Part shown: one piece after another, positions 34,965 through 43,623 of the stretch
Layout of the letters: every line of letters begins with the position of its first letter
Numbering within the stretch: position 1 is the stretch's first letter
Assembly (NCBI RefSeq): GCF_900116285.1
Contig: NZ_FPAJ01000001.1
Coordinates: 1 to 64,000 of the forward strand
Length of the DNA stretch: 64,000 bases
DNA from: Sulfitobacter marinus
GTDB taxonomy: Bacteria; Pseudomonadota; Alphaproteobacteria; Rhodobacterales; Rhodobacteraceae
Direction: 5' to 3'
The notes under the pieces: generated by a model
Databases searched by the model: none
Told to the model about the DNA's origin: nothing
Seen by the model: only the letters and a program-made list of their open reading frames with translations
Program-made: the position numbers and the translations under genes

Positions 34965-35924
34965 CTAAAGAGGTCCGCCCGTTAATTCACGGGCGATGGT
35001 GCGAACGATTGGCGCGGCTTGTTCGGCGCTCATTCCCGCTTTGAGGCGGGGATCGTAGAGGATTTTCAGCAGGTCTTCGTCGTGACGGGTCAGCAAGGCG
35101 AATTCGTCGTCATCGTTAAAGATTGACGGGCGCGCCGTGGGGCTGTCATTGGCCAAGCCCAAGCCTTGTGCCAGTTCCTCGTGAATGCACGACAGGCGCA
35201 TCAGCGACGGGTTTTCAGCACGGATCACCGCCACAGCGGCGGTATAGGTGCTGGGATCGGCCCCGCCTGCATAGGCCGCAACGATGCAATAGGTGTCGCG
35301 GCGCAGGTTGCGCAACGCGCTTAGGCTGGCGGGGGTGACGCCCGGAATGCGCTGCGCCGCCTGAACAAGTGCCGCCTCGCGGTCATCTTCGCCCGCTATG
35401 ATCACCATGAAATTGGGGCTGCCACGCAGGGTGATCGGATGGCCGGTGATCCCGGACAGCCGCCCGGCATAAGCGCGCACCGCCGCGCTGTCGGTTTTGC
35501 GGGCCGAGGGTGGAACGCTGTCGCCAAATACAACGGCCATGCGCACCGGTTGGTCCCAACGGCGCATCAATGTCTTTTCACCACGTCCTGAAAAGCTGGC
35601 GTTATATTCGTTGTAAAACGCGATCTGTTCAAAGTTGCGCGCCAGCATTTCAGCCGTGTAGGGGGTGTCGGGGCCGCCACCGTCACTGCGCAGCAAACCC
35701 TGGTTCAGCTGTGCCTGCTGTACCTGATTGAAATAGCTGCGCAGCCGCGCGCTTTCTGGGGACGTGGGTTGCGCCACATTGGGAACAGGCAGGCCAGATT
35801 CATCCGGCCGCCCGATAGGCTTGAGGGTGGGATCAACGCCGGTCTGAAAGGCGCAAGCAGCGAGCAGCAAAGCTGCTGCCCCTGTGCCCATCCAGCGTTT
35901 GAACTGACCGACCCGCAATGACAT
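34965..35924 (-). CDS. DUF2927 domain lipoprotein
   Basis: 319 aa. A lipoprotein signal (MGTGAAALLLAACAFQTG, lipobox LAAC) precedes a Pro-rich linker, then a domain with SARLRSYFNQVQQAQLNQG and a metzincin-like stretch SLMRLSCIHEELAQGLGLANDSP (about residues 225-250) of DUF2927 proteins. The HEELxxGLGLxND pattern resembles a metalloprotease helix with one changed ligand; catalysis is uncertain. The start with AAGGGCGG upstream is chosen over an ATG 40 codons earlier within telA. It lies 13 bases from telA and 32 from the SPFH gene, tying an envelope protein to the run. Confidence 0.8.
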   Translation of the reverse strand: MSLRVGQFKRWMGTGAAALLLAACAFQTGVDPTLKPIGRPDESGLPVPNVAQPTSPESARLRSYFNQVQQAQLNQGLLRSDGGGPDTPYTAEMLARNFEQIAFYNEYNASFSGRGEKTLMRRWDQPVRMAVVFGDSVPPSARKTDSAAVRAYAGRLSGITGHPITLRGSPNFMVIIAGEDDREAALVQAAQRIPGVTPASLSALRNLRRDTYCIVAAYAGGADPSTYTAAVAVIRAENPSLMRLSCIHEELAQGLGLANDSPTARPSIFNDDDEFALLTRHDEDLLKILYDPRLKAGMSAEQAAPIVRTIARELTGGPL

Positions 35925-35937
35925 CTGACCGCCCTTG

Positions 35938-37104
35938 TTATACGGCTGATTTGGATGCCGTTGCCGACGCGAGAGTGTCGCGCAGTTTTGCTTCCATTTC
36001 CTGCAAATCCTTTTCGGCGGCGGCGCGTTTGGCTTTGCCTTCATCCGCGATTTGCAGCGATTCCTCGATGGTGCCGATCAGGTCTGCATTGGCCTGTTTG
36101 ACCGCTTCGATATCGAACACGCCGCGCTCCATCTCGGTGCGGATGATCTTGTTGCTTTCGCGCAGGTTCTTTGCGTTCGAGGTCAGCAATTCATTGGTTA
36201 GATCATTGGCTTCGCGCACGGCCACAGCCGCCTCGCGCGACCGCTGGATCGTAACCGCTTGGGCCAATTGTGTTTCCCAAAGCGGCACGGTGTTCACGAG
36301 GGTCGAATTGATCTTGGTGACCAGGGATTTGTCGTTCTCCTGAACCAGCCGGATCGAGGGGAGCGATTGCATGGTCACCTGACGGGTGAGCTTCAGATCA
36401 TGCACGCGGCGTTCCAGATCATCACGGGCGGCGCGCATATCGCGCAGTTCTTGGGCCTTGATCACCTGATCGTTTTCATCGGCGGCCTCTACGGCGGCTT
36501 CCATCGCGGGAATATCCTTGGCGTCCAGTTCGGCCATCTTGGCCTCGCCCGCCGCAATATAAAGCGCCAGTTCATCATAGAACTGCAACGTCTTTTCATA
36601 AAGCAGATCAAGGGATTTGATGTCTTTCAGCAATGTGTGCTCGTGGCTTAGCAACTCGTCCGTGACGCGGTCGATCTGGCCCTGGACCTGCTCAAACCGG
36701 GCGGTGAATTTGGCGAAAGGTGCCGCACGGCCCAGCAGGCGTTCCCACCAGCTGCGGTCGCGGCGCACGTCCAGTTCAGAGACGGAGAAACCACGGATGG
36801 TGGTGACGATATTTCGCAGGCTGTCACCGGCGGGGCCGACATCCTTGTTACGCACGTCTTGCAACATGGACTGGCTGATTTCTTGCAGTTCGGCCTGTGC
36901 GGCGGACCCAAAAGAGATAATCGACTGGGTTTCGGTCATGTCAATCTCAGCCATGCGGCTTTTGATTTCCTTGCTCATTTTGCCTTTGGCCTTTTCCAGC
37001 GGCACAATGGCGTCGGCGGGCGCGGGTTGGGCCAGCACAAGCGCATTGACCTCATCAACCAATGCTTCTGTTTGGGCGGCTTTTTCGCGGACTATGTCGG
37101 ACAT
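35938..37104 (-). CDS. telA: TelA/KlaA family protein (toxic anion resistance)
   Basis: 388 aa cytosolic all-alpha protein with long coiled coils (about residues 130-260 and 320-380). The family core appears as WWERLLGRAAPFAKFTARFE and YDELALYIAAGE, with QIDRVTDELLSHEHTLLKDI between them, and the later SLPSIRLVQENDKSLVTKIN. TelA/KlaA members are linked to tellurite and antimicrobial-peptide tolerance in other bacteria; biochemical role is unknown. It is 37 bases after the XpaC-like gene, the same pair as xpaC-yaaN in B. subtilis, so the two probably form a complex. Confidence 0.9.
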   Translation of the reverse strand: MSDIVREKAAQTEALVDEVNALVLAQPAPADAIVPLEKAKGKMSKEIKSRMAEIDMTETQSIISFGSAAQAELQEISQSMLQDVRNKDVGPAGDSLRNIVTTIRGFSVSELDVRRDRSWWERLLGRAAPFAKFTARFEQVQGQIDRVTDELLSHEHTLLKDIKSLDLLYEKTLQFYDELALYIAAGEAKMAELDAKDIPAMEAAVEAADENDQVIKAQELRDMRAARDDLERRVHDLKLTRQVTMQSLPSIRLVQENDKSLVTKINSTLVNTVPLWETQLAQAVTIQRSREAAVAVREANDLTNELLTSNAKNLRESNKIIRTEMERGVFDIEAVKQANADLIGTIEESLQIADEGKAKRAAAEKDLQEMEAKLRDTLASATASKSAV

Positions 37105-37141
37105 GTGGGGTATCTCTCTCTATGCTGTGGTGAAAGGCGCG

Positions 37142-38038
37142 TTACTTCAGGCGCACGCCTTCTCGGGAAAGCCGCTCGCGCAGCACGTCAATCTCAATGT
37201 TCAGGTCGGACTTGTCTTCCAATAGCGATTTTTGCGTGCGCGCGGCAAAGTTTTTGTCCAGATCATCCAGCAGGGCCAGGTAGTCGGCGCGCGCCTGCGC
37301 ATCGCGGGTATTGGCATAGATATCAGCAAACTTGACCGTCGCATCACGCGCACCTTGCAGATAGACCGACAGGTATTTCCGCGCGCCCGTCAAATCACGG
37401 GGGTCTTCCTCGACGGTGCGGATCAGGGTGCGCGCGGTTGTCTGGAAATCCGCCAGCCGGTCCGTGGCCTGACGGTCGCCCGCGCGTGCGATGGCAGTGC
37501 TCATGGCGGTCAGGTGTTTCTCGGCCTCTTCGACCACACGGGCGACGCGGCCCTTTTGAAAGCTGTCGATCCCCTCCATTCCTTTGGACGAAAGCGGATC
37601 AATGCCAAAGGCCGACACATGCAGCCCAAGCGCGGCCAACCCATAGATCACAGCGGCAGCAACGCCGGGGTCGTTTTTATAGGCGGCCAAGCCGACGCCG
37701 AAACCGGTCAGTAAGCTCGCGATCATTTTGCGAGGCAGGGCAGGGCGTTCCGCGACCTTGCGCGCGACATAAGCGGCTTCGGCCTTGAGCCCCTCGCGCA
37801 GCATAAGCGCTGCCCCGGTAAGCGATCCCGCCGCGATCAAGCCCAAGGCCAACCCTTGCGCGCCATCGTTCAAGGACATGAAAACCAATGGGATTGCGGG
37901 GATAAACAAAACATTCGCACGGCCCCCGACCGGGTCAACCTCGACTCGCTTTGCACCGGATCGGTGCGGCGTGGGGGGGCCGTCTTGTTGTGATGTGTCG
38001 CCGTCCTGACTATATTTGCCGCCGTACCATTTGGCCAT
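37142..38038 (-). CDS. xpaC: XpaC-like (5-bromo-4-chloroindolyl phosphate hydrolysis) family membrane protein
   Basis: 298 aa. The Gly/Pro-rich N-terminus precedes three to four hydrophobic segments (about residues 45-155), then a soluble helical domain with KGMEGIDSFQKGRVARVVEEAEKHL (split by loops) and TARTLIRTVEEDPRDLTGARK, ending in a coiled coil. XpaC proteins sit beside TelA-type genes in Firmicutes and Proteobacteria; the phosphatase name is historic and no catalytic motif is visible. Its ATG overlaps the stop of the 2-TM gene upstream (TAATG). Probably the membrane partner of TelA. Confidence 0.8.
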   Translation of the reverse strand: MAKWYGGKYSQDGDTSQQDGPPTPHRSGAKRVEVDPVGGRANVLFIPAIPLVFMSLNDGAQGLALGLIAAGSLTGAALMLREGLKAEAAYVARKVAERPALPRKMIASLLTGFGVGLAAYKNDPGVAAAVIYGLAALGLHVSAFGIDPLSSKGMEGIDSFQKGRVARVVEEAEKHLTAMSTAIARAGDRQATDRLADFQTTARTLIRTVEEDPRDLTGARKYLSVYLQGARDATVKFADIYANTRDAQARADYLALLDDLDKNFAARTQKSLLEDKSDLNIEIDVLRERLSREGVRLK

Positions 38039-38268
38039 TATAGCCCCCCCAGCCAGCCCGTCGCCACGCCGAACAACAGAACGATCAACGCAGCATAAGT
38101 GATCTTTTGGAACGGTGTGGGTATCATCAGGCCCTCTTTGTCTAGTCCGTTAGGGGGTCTCAACGTATTCTGTCCTGCACCCAAAATCCGCGCTACGATT
38201 GTTATCAATAGGTAGCCAACCACAAGGATTAGCGCAAATAGTGCCGCAAACAGAAACAATCGACCCAT
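38038..38268 (-). CDS. Small two-helix membrane protein heading the TelA run
   Basis: 76 aa. Two hydrophobic helices (about residues 3-30 and 54-74) with a short loop containing RPPNGLDKEGLMIPTPFQK. No family recognised. It overlaps the XpaC-like gene by one base (TAATG), so it is translationally coupled to a partner membrane protein. Its start is 96 bases past the rluB stop, a gap that may carry the promoter for the nine-gene run. It could be an assembly factor or an accessory subunit. Confidence 0.75.
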   Translation of the reverse strand: MGRLFLFAALFALILVVGYLLITIVARILGAGQNTLRPPNGLDKEGLMIPTPFQKITYAALIVLLFGVATGWLGGL

Positions 38269-38364
38269 CTAAATTTCCTTCTGTCCCATATATAGGGGCT
38301 CTGGCGGCGGGCCGCTAGGGATTCTGGAGGTATGCTTGGTATAACATGCCCGCCAAAGCAGAAT

Positions 38365-39375
38365 TCAGGGTTTGCGCGTGCTCTTTACGCGGGTGCCGAA
38401 CTTGCGCAGGGCAGGGCCGTCAGATGCGGGGCGCGCGGGCTTGGATTTACCGTAACCAGGCTTGGGCTTGCCGGGGATGGTTTTGCCCGTCGCGGTCTTT
38501 TCGCCCGGTTCTTTGGGCAGGCCGGGGCGACCGGGGCCGGGCATGCCGGGTTTGCGCGGCTTGCGCTTGACGATATGACTGGGCTTTTTCTTAACGGCGG
38601 TGCCGCTGTTATCTTCGATCTCGATGCCCAATTGATCCCGCACAACCTTGCGCTTTAGTTCCTCGACTTCGCCGGGTTTCAATTCGCCGAGCTGAAAAGG
38701 GCCATAGCTGGTGCGGATCAGGCGGTTCACCGACAAATGCACCGCTTCCATGGCGCGGCGGATTTCGCGGTTCTTGCCTTCACGCAGACCCACCGTCAGC
38801 CACGCGTTTGCGCCTTGCTGGCGGTCCAGTGAAACAGTCATGGGCTGGAATTTTTCACCATCGACGGTGATGCCCTTGCGCAGGGGGTCCAGCACCTCCT
38901 CGGACGGGCGGCCATTGACGCGGACGCGGTAGCGGCGCAACCAGCCGTTCGACGGCAGCTCGAGCTTGCGCTTTACCTCGCCGTCATTTGTCAGCAGCAG
39001 CAACCCTTCGGAGTTCAAATCAAGCCGTCCCACGCTCATCACGCGGGGCATGTCTTCGGGGAGATCATCAAAGATCGTACCGCGGCCTTTTTCATCGCGG
39101 TTGGTGGTCACAAGGCCGGTTGGCTTGTGATAGAGCCACATGCGCGGCGGTTCGGGATCGCCCACAGGTTTGCCATCAACGCTGATCTGATCGGCCGCCG
39201 TCACGTTCAACGCAGGCGAATCGATTTGCACGCCGTTGACGCGCACGCGCCCCGCTTCGATCATACGCTCGGCTTCCCGGCGGCTGGCAAGACCCGCGCG
39301 GGCCAATACTTTGGCGATGCGGTCGCCCGCAGGTGTGCCGGATTTCGGAGGCTGTGTGGGGTTATCTTGGCTCAT
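38365..39375 (-). CDS. rluB: 23S rRNA pseudouridine synthase, RluB-like, with basic C-terminal tail
   Basis: 336 aa. An N-terminal S4 RNA-binding domain (RIAKVLARAGLASRREAERMI, about residues 20-40) precedes the RsuA-family catalytic domain with GRLDLNSEGLLLLTNDGEVK (catalytic Asp, about 120-140) and REGKNREIRRAMEAVH. The last 85 aa are Lys/Arg/Pro-rich and low in complexity (KRKPRKPGMPGPGRPGLP), likely an rRNA-binding tail; such extensions are common in alphaproteobacterial RluB. The enzyme makes pseudouridine in 23S rRNA. It is divergent from tadA by 63 bases, a frequent arrangement. Confidence 0.88.
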   Translation of the reverse strand: MSQDNPTQPPKSGTPAGDRIAKVLARAGLASRREAERMIEAGRVRVNGVQIDSPALNVTAADQISVDGKPVGDPEPPRMWLYHKPTGLVTTNRDEKGRGTIFDDLPEDMPRVMSVGRLDLNSEGLLLLTNDGEVKRKLELPSNGWLRRYRVRVNGRPSEEVLDPLRKGITVDGEKFQPMTVSLDRQQGANAWLTVGLREGKNREIRRAMEAVHLSVNRLIRTSYGPFQLGELKPGEVEELKRKVVRDQLGIEIEDNSGTAVKKKPSHIVKRKPRKPGMPGPGRPGLPKEPGEKTATGKTIPGKPKPGYGKSKPARPASDGPALRKFGTRVKSTRKP

Positions 39376-39438
39376 AATTCAGCGCTTACCTTGTTTCCTG
39401 CCCTTGCGAAAGGGCTGCATTTACGGCCAAGTGCGGGG

Positions 39439-39894
39439 ATGGCCTTTACTTCTTATATGTCTGCCGCGTTGGAACAAGCCCGCGCCGCCGCCTTGCGCGG
39501 CGAGGTGCCGGTGGGTGCCGTGATCGTCGGGCCGCAAGGTCAGATCGTGGCGGCGGCGGGCAATAGAACGCGTGAGTTGAACGATCCCACCGCCCATGCC
39601 GAGATGCTTGCCATCCGCGCAGCCTGTGATGCTGTCGGGTCCGAGCGGCTTGGCGGCCACGCGCTTTATGTCACGTTGGAGCCTTGCGCGATGTGTGCCG
39701 GTGCGATCGCGGCGGCGCGTATAGCGCGGCTGTATTACGGGGCCAGCGATCCCAAATCTGGCGGTGTGGCCCAAGGGGCGCGGGTGTTCAGCCATCCGCA
39801 ATGCCACCATGTGCCCGAAGTCTATGACGACATCGCAGGGCAGGAAGCCCAAGCCATGCTAACCGATTTTTTCGCAGGCAAAAGAAAAGGATAA
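39439..39894 (+). CDS. tadA: tRNA-specific adenosine deaminase
   Basis: 151 aa zinc enzyme that converts A34 to inosine in tRNA-Arg(ACG). Zinc and proton-shuttle sites are clear: AHAEMLAI (His-Ala-Glu) and PCAMCAGAI. DPKSGGVAQGARVFSHPQ is characteristic of TadA. I place the start at MAFTSY (39439), with GCGGGG upstream; MSAALEQA at 39457 is an alternative. A longer frame from 39127 runs through the start of rluB on the other strand and is not credible. Next gene follows after 4 bases. Confidence 0.95.
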   Translation: MAFTSYMSAALEQARAAALRGEVPVGAVIVGPQGQIVAAAGNRTRELNDPTAHAEMLAIRAACDAVGSERLGGHALYVTLEPCAMCAGAIAAARIARLYYGASDPKSGGVAQGARVFSHPQCHHVPEVYDDIAGQEAQAMLTDFFAGKRKG

Positions 39895-39898
39895 CCCG

Positions 39899-40519
39899 AT
39901 GGCAAGCCGAGACGAGTTAAGCCTTTTCATTCGAGATGCCTTGACCGCGGGCAACAGCCGCGCAGATATCACCGCTGCGTTAACCGATGCCGGTTGGAGC
40001 AAGACCGAGATCATCGATGCGTTGGACGCATGGGCTGAGACGGCATTTACCCCGCCGGTGCCGCGCCCCGTGCAAACCGTGTCTGCGCGGGATTTCTTTA
40101 TCTATGCGTTGACCTTTGGGGTGTTGTTGGTGGGCGCGATCAATCTGGTGATTGTGTTACAGGTGCTGGTCGACCTGCTGTTCGAAGAGGATGGCTATGC
40201 GGTTTTCGGGCGGATTCGTTTTGGCGTTTCGGTTCTGATCGTTGCGGCCCCGCTATACCTGTGGCTGACGTTGCGCGAACGCCGCAGATTGGCCCGTGAC
40301 CCTGCGCTGCACCGGTCGGCAATCCGAAAATGGCTGACATATATTGCGCTTTTGCTGGCGGCTGGAACATTGCTGGGTGATCTGGTCGCGACGATCTATG
40401 CCCTGCTTACCGGAGACCTAACCGCGCAATTCATGCTAAAGGCGGGCATCGTTGGGCTGGTCGCTGGGGGGATATTCCTTTTCTATTATAACGCGATACG
40501 GCAAGAGGACGCTGAATGA
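39899..40519 (+). CDS. DUF5671-type membrane protein
   Basis: 206 aa. An N-terminal UBA-like helical segment (LSLFIRDALTAGNSRADITAAL) contains a short amphipathic repeat also found in proteins of this family. Four membrane helices follow (about residues 70-95, 110-130, 145-165 and 175-195). The ATG is 4 bases after tadA, and the TGA overlaps the next gene by ATGA, so tadA and both genes form a transcript. Function unknown; it might be a sensor or scaffolding membrane protein. Confidence 0.7.
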   Translation: MASRDELSLFIRDALTAGNSRADITAALTDAGWSKTEIIDALDAWAETAFTPPVPRPVQTVSARDFFIYALTFGVLLVGAINLVIVLQVLVDLLFEEDGYAVFGRIRFGVSVLIVAAPLYLWLTLRERRRLARDPALHRSAIRKWLTYIALLLAAGTLLGDLVATIYALLTGDLTAQFMLKAGIVGLVAGGIFLFYYNAIRQEDAE

Positions 40520-40938
40520 ACCGCGTGTTGCTTATCGGGTTTTGTCTGATGGTCGCTGTGGCAATAGGTGCAGGGCTTTGGGTGGTTGGCGGGCCGGGCT
40601 ACGCCCGCATGGTCGAGCAGGACCGCCAACGGGTATCTGATCTTGGAACTTTAGCGGATCGGATCGCTTGTAAGGGCCAGTCAGAGCGCAAGTTGCCCGA
40701 AAGCCTTGAAGATGTGGCACCGTGCCCGGGGTATCAGGACTCAAACCAGCATGATCCGGTGACCAACGAACCCTATCGCTATACCAAACTGAACCTAAAC
40801 AGTTTCGAGGTCTGCGCCGAGCTGGCCCTAGACCCTAAAACCCCGCGCAGGATCTTGCCGTTTAAAAACGACCTGATCCTACGCGGGGGTAATATTGTCT
40901 GCATCGCGCGTCACGAGGATGACACCCAAAGCGACTAA
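40516..40938 (+). CDS. Hypothetical single-helix membrane-anchored protein
   Basis: 140 aa. One N-terminal membrane helix (LLIGFCLMVAVAIGAGLWVV) puts the rest in the periplasm, which includes four Cys (IACKG, APCPG, EVCAEL, IVCIAR) that could form disulfides. No family is recognised. It overlaps the DUF5671 gene by ATGA and converges with the metallo-hydrolase gene, overlapping it by 4 bases. It probably works with the DUF5671 protein. Confidence that this is coding is high. Confidence 0.7.
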   Translation: MNRVLLIGFCLMVAVAIGAGLWVVGGPGYARMVEQDRQRVSDLGTLADRIACKGQSERKLPESLEDVAPCPGYQDSNQHDPVTNEPYRYTKLNLNSFEVCAELALDPKTPRRILPFKNDLILRGGNIVCIARHEDDTQSD

Positions 40939-41627
40939 AACGTGATCGCTTGCATCACTTGCGGTTCGATCACGTTGACGCCCGGCAGGCCGTCATCCAA
41001 TACCTGCGCGGATTGTTCCAAGAGCGGCATGGTGCGGTAATGGCAAGGGATCACGGTCTTGAAATCGAAGTAACGTTTGGCAGCATAGGCGGCTTCGGCC
41101 ATGCCCATGGTGAAATGCCCGCCTGCTGACAGAATGCCAATGTCAGGTTTGTGAAAATCACCGATCCAATCCATGTCGGCCATGATGCCTGTGTCGCCCG
41201 ATACATAGATTGAATGGCCTTCGCCCTTGATCACAAGTCCGGCTTCGCTGCCCATGTAGTTCGGCATGCCGTCCACATTCACGCTTGAGGAATGCGACGC
41301 TGGCACCATTGAGACGCTGACATTGCCGCGCGCGATCGTGCCGCCCATGTTGAAGCTGTCACCTGCAATGGCACCTTGGGTCCCAAGGTACTGGGCCAGC
41401 TCATACATCCCAGAGACCGGAACGTTCAGATCCTTGGATATCTGAGGCACGTCGGCGATATGGTCGAAATGCGCATGGGTCACAAGAATCTCAGTGGCCC
41501 CGTTCAGTGCCGCGCTGTGTTGGCTTTCCTCAAGCATTGGATTGCCGGTCAGCCAAGGATCGATCAGCAGGACCTGATCTTCGATTTCGATGCGAAAGCT
41601 GCCGTGGCCGAGCCAGATGATATTCAT
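40935..41627 (-). CDS. UPF0173-type metallo-beta-lactamase-fold hydrolase
   Basis: 230 aa. The metal-binding motif THAHFDHI (about residues 50-57), IWLGHGSFRIE at the start, YVSGDTGIM and the later IPCHYRTMPLL mark the UPF0173/ULP-like family (YtkL, TM1162 group). Substrate unknown; related enzymes act on L-ascorbate-type or phosphorylated compounds. The start MNIIWLG (41627) has GGGAAG upstream; a longer frame to 41738 is not supported. Divergent from gatC, with a REP-like element between. Confidence 0.88.
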   Translation of the reverse strand: MNIIWLGHGSFRIEIEDQVLLIDPWLTGNPMLEESQHSAALNGATEILVTHAHFDHIADVPQISKDLNVPVSGMYELAQYLGTQGAIAGDSFNMGGTIARGNVSVSMVPASHSSSVNVDGMPNYMGSEAGLVIKGEGHSIYVSGDTGIMADMDWIGDFHKPDIGILSAGGHFTMGMAEAAYAAKRYFDFKTVIPCHYRTMPLLEQSAQVLDDGLPGVNVIEPQVMQAITF

Positions 41628-41681
41628 GTGTCTTCCCTTTGGTTGATTCACCCGACTGTAGCGTGTGATGCAGATTTGGGG

Positions 41682-41717
41682 AGCCTCCGGCGGGAGTTTA
41701 TTTGGCAAAATGAAGCT
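41682..41717 (+). repeat. REP-like element, type B copy 1
   Basis: AGCCTCCGGCGGGAGTTTAT followed by TTGGCAAAATGAAG. It lies between divergently transcribed genes. Related copies are at 45032 (reverse) and 52770. Confidence 0.7.
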
Positions 41718-41809
41718 GAAGTGCGGGGAATGGGACAATCACCGCCCGCCCAGACTTGCAGGGGGCTGCGGGGGGCGGTAAACGGCAGACAAAGAGATAA
41801 GGAGCGCCC

Positions 41810-42097
41810 ATGTCCATTGACGAGACCACCGCCGCACGGGTGGCCAAGCTGGCCCGTATCAAGGTTGAACCAGACGCGTTGCCCGCGCTGGCGCTGGAAT
41901 TCAATACGATCCTTGGCTTCATCGAACAGCTGAATGAGGTTGACGTTGATGGGGTTGAGCCGATGACGTCAGTGACGCCTCAGGTTTTGAAGCGGCGCGA
42001 TGATGTGGTGCGTGACGGGGGCCAGCAGGCCAAGGTTCTGGCCAATGCGCCAGACGCGCGCGAAGGATTTTTTGCGGTTCCGAAGGTGGTTGAGTAA
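41810..42097 (+). CDS. gatC: Asp-tRNA(Asn)/Glu-tRNA(Gln) amidotransferase subunit C
   Basis: 95 aa. The small GatC subunit stabilises GatA-GatB. The sequence begins [20 protein letters not shown] and shows the family pattern [20 protein letters not shown] and PMTSVTP. AAGGAG lies upstream. It overlaps gatA by one base (TAATG). gatB is not in the window. The complex amidates Glu-tRNA(Gln) and Asp-tRNA(Asn) in bacteria lacking GlnRS or AsnRS, as in most alphaproteobacteria. Confidence 0.95.
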   Translation: MSIDETTAARVAKLARIKVEPDALPALALEFNTILGFIEQLNEVDVDGVEPMTSVTPQVLKRRDDVVRDGGQQAKVLANAPDAREGFFAVPKVVE

Positions 42098-43584
42098 TGA
42101 CTGATTTGAACAAACTGGGCCTTGCCGATGCACGCGATGCGTTGCGCAAAGGGGATGTGTCATCGGTCGAGCTGACCAACGCATGTTTGAGCGAGATTGA
42201 AGGCGCGGGTGCCTTGAACGCCTTTGTCCATCACACGGCGGATCTGGCCGCAGATCAAGCCAAAGTGGCCGATGCACGGATCAAGGCGGGCGATGCGCCT
42301 GCCATGTGCGGATTGCCGATTGGCATCAAAGATCTGTTCTGCACTAAGGGCGTGCCATCGCAAGCCGGATCGCGGATTTTGCAAGGCTTCCTACCCGAGT
42401 ATGAAAGCACCGTGTCGCAGAACCTGTTTGACGCAGGCGCTGTGATGTTAGGCAAGCTGAACATGGATGAATTCGCCATGGGATCGTCGAACGAGACATC
42501 TGTTTATGGCAATGCTGTGAACCCTTGGCGGCGTGCTGGCGATGACGCACCGCTGACACCGGGGGGATCGTCGGGCGGGTCTGCGGCGGCGGTTGCTGCG
42601 GATTTGTGTTTGGCCGCGACGGGTACGGATACTGGCGGGTCGATCCGTCAGCCTGCGGCGTTTACAGGCACGGTTGGCATCAAGCCCACCTATGGCCGCT
42701 GTTCGCGTTGGGGTGTGGTGGCCTTTGCGTCCTCGCTGGATCAGGCGGGACCGATGACCAAAACCGTGCGTGATGCAGCGATCATGTTGGGTGCAATGGC
42801 CGGTTATGACGCCAAGGACAGTACATCGGCAGACTTGGCGGTGCCCGACTTTGAGGCGGCGCTGACCGGCGACATCCGTGGTAAAAAGATCGGCATCCCG
42901 CGCGAATATCACATGGATGGCATGCCCGAGGAGATTGAGAAACTCTGGCAGGATGGCATTGCAATGATGCGCGATGCTGGGGCCGAGATCGTTGATATCT
43001 CGCTGCCACACACGAAATATGCGCTTCCGGCCTATTACGTGATTGCCCCGGCCGAGGCGTCATCGAACCTCGCGCGCTATGACGGGGTGCGCTATGGTCA
43101 CCGTGCCAAGCTGGATCAGGGCGACGGCATCACTGAAATGTACGAAAAAACCCGCGCCCAAGGGTTTGGCCCCGAGGTTCAGCGCCGCGTGATGGTTGGG
43201 ACATATGTGCTAAGCGCCGGTTTTTACGATGCTTATTACAACCGCGCCCGCAAGGTACGTACGCTGATCAAGAAGGATTTCGAGGACGCATTTGCCGCTG
43301 GCGTTGACAGTATTCTGACACCTGCAACCCCTTCTGCCGCATTTGGCTTGGGCGAGATGACGGATGCCGATCCCGTTGCTATGTATCTGAATGACGTCTT
43401 TACCGTGACCGTAAACCTTGCCGGTTTGCCCGGGATTGCGCTGCCAACGGGCACCAGCTCCAAGGGCCTGCCATTGGGCTTGCAGCTCATCGGACGTCCG
43501 TGGGAAGAGGCCGATCTGCTGTCTACCGCCTATGCACTTGAGAAGGCGGCGGGGTTTGTAGCCAAGCCAGACAAATGGTGGTAA
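42097..43584 (+). CDS. gatA: Asp-tRNA(Asn)/Glu-tRNA(Gln) amidotransferase subunit A
   Basis: 495 aa amidase-signature protein that releases ammonia from glutamine. Catalytic Lys in [10 protein letters not shown] (about residues 75-84), the cis-Ser in [11 protein letters not shown] (about 151-161) and the nucleophile in [12 protein letters not shown] (about 175-186) make a full Ser-cisSer-Lys triad. Length is normal. The start is coupled to gatC. No gatB neighbour: in many alphaproteobacteria gatB is elsewhere. Confidence 0.95.
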   Translation: MTDLNKLGLADARDALRKGDVSSVELTNACLSEIEGAGALNAFVHHTADLAADQAKVADARIKAGDAPAMCGLPIGIKDLFCTKGVPSQAGSRILQGFLPEYESTVSQNLFDAGAVMLGKLNMDEFAMGSSNETSVYGNAVNPWRRAGDDAPLTPGGSSGGSAAAVAADLCLAATGTDTGGSIRQPAAFTGTVGIKPTYGRCSRWGVVAFASSLDQAGPMTKTVRDAAIMLGAMAGYDAKDSTSADLAVPDFEAALTGDIRGKKIGIPREYHMDGMPEEIEKLWQDGIAMMRDAGAEIVDISLPHTKYALPAYYVIAPAEASSNLARYDGVRYGHRAKLDQGDGITEMYEKTRAQGFGPEVQRRVMVGTYVLSAGFYDAYYNRARKVRTLIKKDFEDAFAAGVDSILTPATPSAAFGLGEMTDADPVAMYLNDVFTVTVNLAGLPGIALPTGTSSKGLPLGLQLIGRPWEEADLLSTAYALEKAAGFVAKPDKWW

Positions 43585-43623
43585 AAGACTGCCAATAAAG
43601 CAGTAAATGAAAAAGCAGGAAAA

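Noticed and set aside
39127..39438. N-terminal extension of tadA
   Set aside because: It would overlap the rluB start on the other strand; MAFTSY has the family-like start.
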